Part shown: positions 5,931-10,437 of the stretch, piece by piece
How the letters are laid out: every line of letters starts with the position of its first letter
How positions within the stretch are numbered: the stretch's first letter is position 1
Assembly (NCBI GenBank): GCA_002781125.1
Contig: PETJ01000009.1
Span: 707-12,930, forward strand
Reading direction: 5' to 3'
Source of the DNA: Candidatus Nealsonbacteria bacterium CG01_land_8_20_14_3_00_12
GTDB taxonomy: Bacteria; Patescibacteriota; Minisyncoccia; Minisyncoccales; PETJ01
DNA length: 12,224 bases
Notes under the pieces: generated by a model
The model's database searches: none
Told to the model about the DNA's origin: nothing
What the model saw: only the letters and a program-made list of their open reading frames with translations
Translations under genes and position numbers: made by a program

Positions 5931-6125
5931 ATGAAAATAAACGATCTTCCAAGGGGAAAATACACAGCGGTTCTTGACCTGAGGAAAAATGGAGCATTGA
6001 GACTAAAAGGAGAGATAGTGGAAGATGAAGATGGAAATAAACATCTCATTACCCACGAGTCTCCTAAGAGATCTTATGCTCCGAACACGGTAGTGCTTTG
6101 GCACCGAAAGGAGGTGAAAAAATGA
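5931..6125 (+). CDS. Small hypothetical protein, 64 residues
   Basis: Not recognised. Composition and pattern suggest a small beta-rich domain: alternating strands GKYTAVLDL, GALRLKGEIVEDEDGNKHLITHE and YAPNTVVLWHRK. The frame is open from a GTG at 5874 that overlaps the previous gene, but ATG 5931 is preferred because AAAGGAG lies just upstream at 5920-5926. It has no cysteines and no TM segment. The last codons contain the SD (AAAGGAGGTGA, 6107-6117) for a 9-codon mini-ORF whose ATG overlaps this gene's TGA. Together with the preceding 65-residue gene and pyrF it seems to form one transcription unit. Function is unknown. Confidence 0.7.
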   Translation: MKINDLPRGKYTAVLDLRKNGALRLKGEIVEDEDGNKHLITHESPKRSYAPNTVVLWHRKEVKK

Positions 6126-6151
6126 AGGTCGAACTCGTCCGGAAAAACTGA
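6122..6151 (+). other. Nine-codon mini-ORF (MKVELVRKN) with strong SD
   Basis: An ATG overlapping the upstream TGA (ATGA) is preceded at normal distance by AAAGGAGGTGA (6107-6117). It reads MKVELVRKN and stops at TGA 6149-6151, whose last base begins the AGGAGGTGA used by pyrF. It is either a short coupling peptide that delivers ribosomes to pyrF or the remnant of a lost gene. The ribosome site is clear; a functional peptide is not shown. Confidence 0.35.
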
Positions 6152-6164
6152 GGAGGTGAGAGAA

Positions 6165-7040
6165 ATGGAAAAGGGATTCAGGCAAATGTTAGCCGAAAGG
6201 CAGGAAAAGGTTAGCTCCCTTGTTTGCGTCGGGCTCGATCCCTTGGAGGAAAAGATTCCCGAATGTATCATAGGAGGGTCTCCTTGGAGCAGAGTAGCTT
6301 TTCATATGAATAAGATCGTTGACGCAACGGCCGATTATGCTTGCATGTACAAGCCGCAGAAGGCCCATTATGAAGCTATTCCCGATGGCCAAAGTGCCTT
6401 ACAATCAATTATAAATCACATCCATAACAAGTACCCTGATATTCCCGTGTTTCTCGATTGCAAACGAGGCGATATTGACCGGACGCAGAGGCAATACCGC
6501 ATTGCCCATTTTGAGATAGACGGGGTTGACGGTATGGACTTCAATCCGTATATGGGCAAAGATTGTATGGAGCAATTGGTTGACAAAGAGCATCTTGGGA
6601 GAGCTATAGTTGGCCTCTGCTATACCAGTAATCCATCAGCCAGACAAACCCAAGATGTAAAACTGGCCGATGGCAGATTCTACTGGGAGTTTATGGCCGA
6701 AACTATATTGAGGTGGGCGGAAGAACTGGGCGTTGTCGAGAATGCCGGATTGGTGATGGCAGCAGCTTACGAAGTCAAAAAGGGTAGTGGTGAGATTTTT
6801 TCCTGGCATCTATCACGTTGCCGCGAAATTGTCGGTGATAAACTCTGGCTTCTGATTCCCGGGATCGGGACGCAGGGAGGGTTTGTTAAAGAAACAGTCA
6901 AGGCCTCTTTTGTAGGTTTTGGCTCAATCGTGATAAGCTCTTCATCGGCAATAATATTTGCCAGCTCCGGTCTTAATTTTGCCGAGGCTGCGCGTCGAGA
7001 GACAATAAAACTTCGGGATCTGATTAACCAGTACCGTTAG
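6165..7040 (+). CDS. pyrF: Orotidine 5'-phosphate decarboxylase, type 2
   Basis: Cytoplasmic TIM-barrel enzyme making UMP from OMP, the last step of de novo pyrimidine synthesis. The 291 residues follow the type 2 (about 280-300 residue) branch: VCVGLDPLEEK (20-30), MYKPQKAHYE (61-70, Lys63), the catalytic tetrad loop LDCKRGDI (97-104; Asp98, Lys100, Asp103), GLCYTSNPSARQTQD (150-164), and the phosphate loop IPGIGTQGG (231-239). ATG 6165 is chosen over an in-frame GTG at 6156, which lies inside the SD AGGAGGTGA (6151-6159). Oddity: at the second phosphate site, where the family has an Arg (for example SSRGI), this protein reads ISSSSAII (257-264), so the usual phosphate-binding Arg seems lost. 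pyrE, the preceding pathway step, is just downstream under its own promoter. Confidence 0.92.
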   Translation: MEKGFRQMLAERQEKVSSLVCVGLDPLEEKIPECIIGGSPWSRVAFHMNKIVDATADYACMYKPQKAHYEAIPDGQSALQSIINHIHNKYPDIPVFLDCKRGDIDRTQRQYRIAHFEIDGVDGMDFNPYMGKDCMEQLVDKEHLGRAIVGLCYTSNPSARQTQDVKLADGRFYWEFMAETILRWAEELGVVENAGLVMAAAYEVKKGSGEIFSWHLSRCREIVGDKLWLLIPGIGTQGGFVKETVKASFVGFGSIVISSSSAIIFASSGLNFAEAARRETIKLRDLINQYR

Positions 7041-7051
7041 GAGACAACGGG

Positions 7052-7126
7052 ATGAAGCGAAAGATATGTCGAACGCGGGCGCGCTCGCTTCGACGAGCGC
7101 GCCGCAACAAAACCCCAAGGAGGTGA
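7052..7126 (+). other. 24-codon arginine-rich mini-ORF after pyrF
   Basis: ATG 7052 is preceded by AGGAG (7039-7043), which overlaps the pyrF TAG, at 8-nt spacing. The peptide starts MKRKICRTRARS and ends NKTPRR; 13 of 24 residues are Arg or Lys. The last codons AGG AGG TGA form a full SD at 7117-7126 that has no start codon at a usable distance. The middle of the frame coincides with a strong GC hairpin (7078-7103), which may explain the arginines without any coding function. Treat as a candidate only. Confidence 0.3.
7078..7103. repeat. GC-rich 10-bp hairpin after pyrF
   Basis: GGCGCGCTCG (7078-7087) and CGAGCGCGCC (7094-7103) are exact reverse complements around CTTCGA. It is strikingly GC-rich in this AT-rich window and has no T-tract, so it is not a standard terminator. 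It may act as an RNA stability element or as a palindromic repeat. Confidence 0.8.
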
Positions 7127-7139
7127 AAAAAGATATTTC

Positions 7140-7178
7140 AAGTGGTGAGAAGGAAGACATCTCACCACTTTTATTTTT
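7140..7178 (+). terminator. Intrinsic terminator of the pyrF unit
   Basis: AAGTGGTGAGA (7140-7150) pairs perfectly over 11 bp with TCTCACCACTT (7160-7170) around AGGAAGACA, followed by TTATTTTTG. It lies directly after the orphan SD at 7117-7126. Confidence 0.88.
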
Positions 7179-7187
7179 GTATCAAGT

Positions 7188-7215
7188 TTGACTTTTATTT
7201 TAATTCTTTTATAGT
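7188..7215 (+). promoter_or_regulatory. Promoter of pyrE
   Basis: TTGACT (7188-7193), 16-nt spacer, TATAGT (7210-7215). It lies directly after the pyrF terminator, so pyrE is transcribed separately. The predicted start is near 7222, giving a leader of about 65 nt. Confidence 0.65.
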
Positions 7216-7219
7216 AATT

Positions 7220-7254
7220 AAGGAGGGCGAGCACATTTTGGTAAAGCCCTTTTT
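7220..7254 (+). promoter_or_regulatory. Possible attenuator hairpin in the pyrE leader
   Basis: AAGGAGGGC (7220-7228) can pair with GCCCTTTTT (7246-7254), 9 bp with two G-T wobbles, loop of 17 nt. The 5' arm is the SD of a short leader ORF and the 3' arm ends in a T-run. The geometry resembles translation-dependent attenuation of pyrimidine genes, but the stem is modest and the transcription start may trim its first base or two. Confidence 0.35.
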
Positions 7255-7282
7255 AAATAAGTCAATTCTAACAAGGAGGTGA
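7238..7282 (+). other. 14-codon leader ORF upstream of pyrE
   Basis: TTG 7238 reads MVKPFLNKSILTRR and stops at TGA 7280-7282. The final AGG AGG TGA is the SD for pyrE (AAGGAGGTGA). AAGGAGGG at 7220-7227 is about 10 nt upstream of the TTG. A ribosome finishing here would sit on the pyrE ribosome site. Candidate only; the TTG start is weak. Confidence 0.3.
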
Positions 7283-7287
7283 GAGAG

Positions 7288-7947
7288 ATGAAAGCAGTAG
7301 AGGAAGAGGTTGCATTGATTCTCTTGAGGAATAAGATATTAAGCTTCTATGCTGACAAGCCTTTTGTTTTTCAGTCAGGGATGATAGTCCCGATTTATTG
7401 TGATAATAGGGAGTTGCTCTTTCTTCCGGAGGTGAGGAATAGAATAGTCAATATTCAGGCAGAGACTATTAAGCAGATGTGGCCCGAAATAAATGTTATT
7501 GCTGGGGTTGCCACGGCTGGTATCCCTTGGGGCGCTCTTGTCGCTGGTCGACTGGACCTTCCTTTTATCTATGTACGTAAGGAAAGGAAGAATCATGGCA
7601 GAGAAAAAAGGATAGAGGGTCGTCTACCAACGAAGGAGCAAAACATCGGATTAATAGAGGATTTAATAAGCACTGGCGAAAGCTTCATTAGCGCAGCCTT
7701 GGCTATAAGAGAAGAGGTAGGGGCTGAGGTTAAAGGAGGAGCCATCTTTACCTACGAATTACCAGAAGCTCAGGAAGGCTTCGCTAGAGAAGGGCTCGAG
7801 GTGGTCTCACTCAGTAACATTACCGTCATTTTGAGAGTAGCTCTCAGAGAAGGTTTCCTGACAGAAGAGAGGGTAAGGATTATTGAGCAGTGGAGAGATG
7901 ATCCTTGGAACTGGGGAGAGAAAATGGGATTTAGTCGTAAGCACTAA
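7288..7947 (+). CDS. pyrE: Orotate phosphoribosyltransferase
   Basis: Type I phosphoribosyltransferase making OMP from orotate and PRPP; PyrF then makes UMP. The 219 residues show the orotate-side motif FQSGMIVPIYCDNR (28-41), VATAGIPWGALVA (74-86), the flexible catalytic loop with basic residues RKERKNHGREKR (97-108), and the PRPP-binding motif GLIEDLISTGES (121-132). The C-terminus carries an extra WRDDPWNWGEK stretch. ATG 7288 is preferred over an in-frame GTG at 7279, because that GTG is part of the SD AAGGAGGTGA (7273-7282). It has its own promoter and terminator, with a leader that may regulate it. It is the functional partner of pyrF upstream; no earlier pyrimidine genes (carAB, pyrB, pyrC, pyrD) are in the window, so the source of orotate is not visible here. 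Confidence 0.94.
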   Translation: MKAVEEEVALILLRNKILSFYADKPFVFQSGMIVPIYCDNRELLFLPEVRNRIVNIQAETIKQMWPEINVIAGVATAGIPWGALVAGRLDLPFIYVRKERKNHGREKRIEGRLPTKEQNIGLIEDLISTGESFISAALAIREEVGAEVKGGAIFTYELPEAQEGFAREGLEVVSLSNITVILRVALREGFLTEERVRIIEQWRDDPWNWGEKMGFSRKH

Positions 7948-7965
7948 TCTCAAAGCAAAAAGTGC

Positions 7966-8012
7966 GGTGGCCTGACGGAGTTTAACTCTAGTGGGCCACC
8001 TTTTATTTTAAT
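7966..8012 (+). terminator. Terminator of pyrE
   Basis: GGTGGCC (7966-7972) pairs with GGCCACC (7994-8000); the loop contains a small inner hairpin (GAGTT/AACTC type). TTTTATTTTAATTTT follows immediately. Confidence 0.85.
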
Positions 8013-8023
8013 TTTATAAATGG

Positions 8024-8051
8024 TTGATTTTTAAAATATATCTGCTAAAAT
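8024..8051 (+). promoter_or_regulatory. Promoter of the radical SAM gene
   Basis: TTGATT (8024-8029), 16-nt spacer, TAAAAT (8046-8051), with TGC just before the -10 as an extended element. It lies 12 nt after the T-tract of the pyrE terminator; the leader would be about 50 nt. Confidence 0.6.
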
Positions 8052-8108
8052 GCAAAATCAAAAATAGTTCTCCAAAAGTGAATACTCGGTTAATGAGGAG
8101 GTGAACCA

Positions 8109-9107
8109 ATGAAGGACACTTGGGGTTTTGTAATAGATATTACTTATAAGTGTTTTCATCGTTGCCGGCATTGTTGCGTTAAAAGTTCTCCAGATGGGCC
8201 TTCAATGCCCTGGGAGAGAATCAAAGATTTATTGGGACAGATAAATGCTTGGGGAAGGCCTTATGGTTTAGATCTGACTGGCGGTGATATTTTTAGGTAT
8301 GCTGACCAAGGGAAGTGCCTGGGAGATATTTTGGGAGAGGCAATGAGTTTACCAGGAGCTAAAGAATATTGGCGAGGTCTTAAGCTAGCTTTTGCGCCTT
8401 TTGGGCCAAAAGATTATAGTAGCCCCACGCCAATTGAAATCTTAGAATTTCTAGCTTCCCTGATAGACCTCGGATTTTGTCGCCTGACTACCAGTTACGC
8501 TCTCTATTCAGAAGATAACATTGACAAGCGGCTTTCGTATACCCTATCTCAGCTTTTTAAATTTGCTGGCCAAATTGCCATAGTAGTTACAATAGACAGA
8601 AATAACGACCACGAGACTGGTCGTCGTCTCCGCCAGACACTGAAACGGGCAGGTTTTTTGCCTGACCAAGATTTCCGCAGTTTAGCCCAGATAGGCATTT
8701 TTGGACCGGACCTACACTTTCTTAACGACGATATAAAAATCATTGAGATTGCGGTTAATCCCACCCTGGCGGCTGGCCGGGCAAAGAGTTGGGAGCATCT
8801 TTATAAATGGTCTGGTAAGGATGAATGTCCGAGAAAAAAGCCAGAACAGAAAGAAACTCCGAGAGAGAAAGAAGCTCCGAGTAAGTTGGCCTACATCACC
8901 TTAAAAGGAAATGTTCTTCCTTGTTATAGCACTTTTCCTGAACTTTCTCCTTTAGGAAATGTCTGGCAAGAGTCGTTAGTCAAGGTTCTATCTCGCTGGG
9001 ATGATTATACAGAACAGCTGGAAAGGCACTTTCAATTGAATTACTCGCCACGCGTTGGAATAGATTTATGTACTTGGTGTGCCAAAACCTTTCAGTTCAA
9101 GCCTTGA
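8109..9107 (+). CDS. Radical SAM protein with SPASM-like C-terminus
   Basis: A 332-residue radical SAM enzyme: the N-terminal CFHRCRHC (Cys 15, 19, 22) is the CxxxCxxC site for the 4Fe-4S cluster that cleaves S-adenosylmethionine, and DLTGGDIFRY (55-64) is the following SAM-binding strand. The C-terminal part has ITLKGNVLPCYSTFPELSPLGNVW, shown here in its core GNVLPC (Cys 272), then LCTWCAK (Cys 321, 324) and a further Cys 240, the pattern of a SPASM or twitch domain binding an auxiliary cluster. A lysine/glutamate-rich linker (243-256) separates the halves. Such enzymes often modify ribosomally made peptides or mature other enzymes; no clear substrate peptide is adjacent. It starts at ATG 8109 after GAGGAGGTGA, and has its own promoter and a strong terminator. 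Substrate is unknown. Confidence 0.88.
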   Translation: MKDTWGFVIDITYKCFHRCRHCCVKSSPDGPSMPWERIKDLLGQINAWGRPYGLDLTGGDIFRYADQGKCLGDILGEAMSLPGAKEYWRGLKLAFAPFGPKDYSSPTPIEILEFLASLIDLGFCRLTTSYALYSEDNIDKRLSYTLSQLFKFAGQIAIVVTIDRNNDHETGRRLRQTLKRAGFLPDQDFRSLAQIGIFGPDLHFLNDDIKIIEIAVNPTLAAGRAKSWEHLYKWSGKDECPRKKPEQKETPREKEAPSKLAYITLKGNVLPCYSTFPELSPLGNVWQESLVKVLSRWDDYTEQLERHFQLNYSPRVGIDLCTWCAKTFQFKP

Positions 9108-9121
9108 AGCAAAAACAATAT

Positions 9122-9162
9122 AACAGCCCGACTGGGTTTATCCCGGCGGGCTGTTTTTAATT
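9122..9162 (+). terminator. Strong bipartite terminator of the radical SAM gene
   Basis: AACAGCCCG (9122-9130) pairs with CGGGCTGTT (9147-9155); inside, CTGGG (9132-9136) pairs with CCCGG (9142-9146) around TTTAT, with A9131 bulged. TTTAA follows. It lies 14 nt after the stop codon. Confidence 0.92.
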
Positions 9163-9172
9163 AATTTTCGAG

Positions 9173-9244
9173 TTATCCACACTTGCCCCGTTAGAAGTTC
9201 GTTATTCTGGCAATTAGCCTTAATTATGCTTGTGGTTTTCCACA
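9173..9244. other. DnaA-box-like words flanking a repeat
   Basis: TTATCCACA (9173-9181) is a perfect consensus DnaA box. TTTTCCACA (9236-9244) differs by one base and also forms a small hairpin, TGTGG-TTTT-CCACA (9231-9244). Two such words within 72 nt of intergenic DNA may be chance or a DnaA-binding site; no dnaA, dnaN or AT-rich unwinding tract is seen, so this is not claimed as an origin. Confidence 0.35.
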
Positions 9245-9264
9245 GAAGGGACTTCTAACGGGGC
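9185..9264. repeat. MITE-like element with CCCCGTTAGAA inverted ends, copy 2
   Basis: GCCCCGTTAGAAGT (9185-9198) and ACTTCTAACGGGGC (9251-9264) are perfect 14-bp inverted repeats around 52 nt. The shared core ends match those of copy 1 at 5103-5183, the distance between ends differs by only 1 nt, and the interior is unrelated. As with copy 1, a promoter lies at or just after its right end. Confidence 0.88.
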
Positions 9265-9293
9265 TTGATTTTAAGTTAATTTTGAGGTAAAAT
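9265..9293 (+). promoter_or_regulatory. Promoter of pheST
   Basis: TTGATT (9265-9270), 17-nt spacer, TAAAAT (9288-9293). The predicted start is about 9300, only a few bases before ATG 9306, so the pheS message would be leaderless or nearly so, in line with the missing SD. Confidence 0.65.
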
Positions 9294-9305
9294 GAATTAA
9301 TAAAT

Positions 9306-10436
9306 ATGGCAAAAATTCACCCCCACACCAAAAAAATACACCCTGGAAAACGTGCAAAGCGCAGGGCTTCTTATGGTGTGGGGGTTAATCTAAAAACACT
9401 TAAAAATAGGGCTCGGAAGGAGATAAAAAAGACAGATAATTTAAAGGAATTAAATGAAGTTTTTAAAAAATATTTAGGGAAGCGAGGAGAGCTTACCCGG
9501 ATTTTTAGGTCTCTGGAAAAGTTACCAAAAGCAAAGAGAATCAGGATTGGCAAAAAAGTTAATGAGCTCAAAAATTTTTTGGGAATAAAATTTGACCAAA
9601 AAGCCGAGGTTATTAAAGAAAAAACCCAAAGAAAGCTTGAAGAAAAAGAATGGATTGATATTACTGCTCCCGGGCAAAAGATTTCCCCAGGCCATTTGCA
9701 CCCACTGACTCAAGTCCAAAGAAAAGTTGAAGAAATTTTTCAATCAATGGGATTTTCAGTTGTTGAGGGTCCGGAAATTGAAACTGAATGGTATAATTTC
9801 GATGCCTTAAATATTCCAAAAGATCATCCAGCCAGAGATCTTTGGGATACCCTCTATTTAAAAATCCAAAATCCAAAATCCAAAATCCAAAATCTATTAT
9901 TACGAACTCATACTACTCCGGTGGATGTAAGATATATGGAAAAGAATAACCCTCCCTTAAGGATTATTATTCCTGGCCGAGTCTTCCGCCACGAAGCTAC
10001 TGATGCTTCTCACGAAAGTAATTTTTATCAGATAGACGGCTTAATGGTAGGGAATAACATTTCAGCAGCCAACTTCAAAGCAATAATTCAAGAATTTTTT
10101 CAGAGATTCTTTGAAAAACCAGTTGAAATTAGAATGAGGCCAGGATATTTTCCTTTTGTTGAGCCAGGTTTTGAAGTGGATATGACTTGTCTGGTTTGTG
10201 AGGGAAAGGGTTGCTCTGCCTGTTCTCAGACTGGCTGGATGGAAATGATGGGAGCCGGTATGGTTCATCCTAATGTTTTTAAAGCTGCTGGTCTGACCCC
10301 CCGCCAATATGCTGGTGGGGGGTGGCAAGGTTTTGCCTTTGGCATGGGCATGGACCGTTTAGCGATGATGAAATACAAAATCAACGACATCAGACTATTT
10401 TACAGCGGAGATTTAAGATTCTTGGTTCAATTTTAA
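9306..10436 (+). CDS. pheS: Phenylalanyl-tRNA synthetase alpha subunit
   Basis: Catalytic subunit of the PheRS tetramer that charges tRNA-Phe. The 376 residues contain an N-terminal coiled-coil arm (about 28-115), class II motif 2 (RIIIPGRVFRHEATDASH, 219-236), FVEPGFEVDM (284-293) and motif 3 (GFAFGMGMDRLAMMKY, 342-357). A CxxC-x4-CxxC knuckle (Cys 295, 298, 303, 306) lies between. ATG 9306 has no SD and is 5-6 nt from the predicted transcript start. Two oddities: the first 27 residues, rich in Lys, Arg and His, are encoded by a 12-bp inverted repeat (9319-9385) and are not typical of PheS, with GTG 9378 as an alternative start; and residues 186-196 (KIQNPKSKIQN) come from a heptamer array replacing a short loop before LLLRTHT. 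pheT follows 1 nt after the stop. Confidence 0.95.
   Translation: MAKIHPHTKKIHPGKRAKRRASYGVGVNLKTLKNRARKEIKKTDNLKELNEVFKKYLGKRGELTRIFRSLEKLPKAKRIRIGKKVNELKNFLGIKFDQKAEVIKEKTQRKLEEKEWIDITAPGQKISPGHLHPLTQVQRKVEEIFQSMGFSVVEGPEIETEWYNFDALNIPKDHPARDLWDTLYLKIQNPKSKIQNLLLRTHTTPVDVRYMEKNNPPLRIIIPGRVFRHEATDASHESNFYQIDGLMVGNNISAANFKAIIQEFFQRFFEKPVEIRMRPGYFPFVEPGFEVDMTCLVCEGKGCSACSQTGWMEMMGAGMVHPNVFKAAGLTPRQYAGGGWQGFAFGMGMDRLAMMKYKINDIRLFYSGDLRFLVQF
9319..9385. repeat. 12-bp inverted repeat spanning the pheS N-terminus
   Basis: ACCCCCACACCA (9319-9330) and TGGTGTGGGGGT (9374-9385) are exact reverse complements separated by 43 nt, with a nested CCCTG/CAGGG pair (9351-9355, 9362-9366). The whole element is in frame in pheS and starts 13 nt after the A of the ATG. 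It could be an inserted palindromic element or an RNA structure controlling pheST. Confidence 0.8.
9861..9894. repeat. Heptamer array AAAATCC x4.9 inside pheS
   Basis: Four perfect AAAATCC copies (9861-9888) and a six-base partial copy. In frame the 21-nt super-period gives the peptide KIQNPKS then KIQN. The family normally has only a short loop here, so the array adds roughly nine to ten residues without breaking the frame. Confidence 0.93.
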
Positions 10437-10437
10437 T

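Noticed and set aside
6156..6164. GTG inside AGGAGGTGA as the pyrF start (same for GTG 7279 before pyrE)
   Set aside because: The GTG is part of the SD itself; the ATG 9 nt later has ideal spacing in both cases.
9173..9305. Replication origin
   Set aside because: Only one perfect DnaA box and one near-match, no AT-rich unwinding repeats, and no dnaA or dnaN in the window.
9861..9894. Heptamer array as a CRISPR-like repeat
   Set aside because: Units are 7 bp with no spacers, lie within pheS, and have no cas genes nearby.
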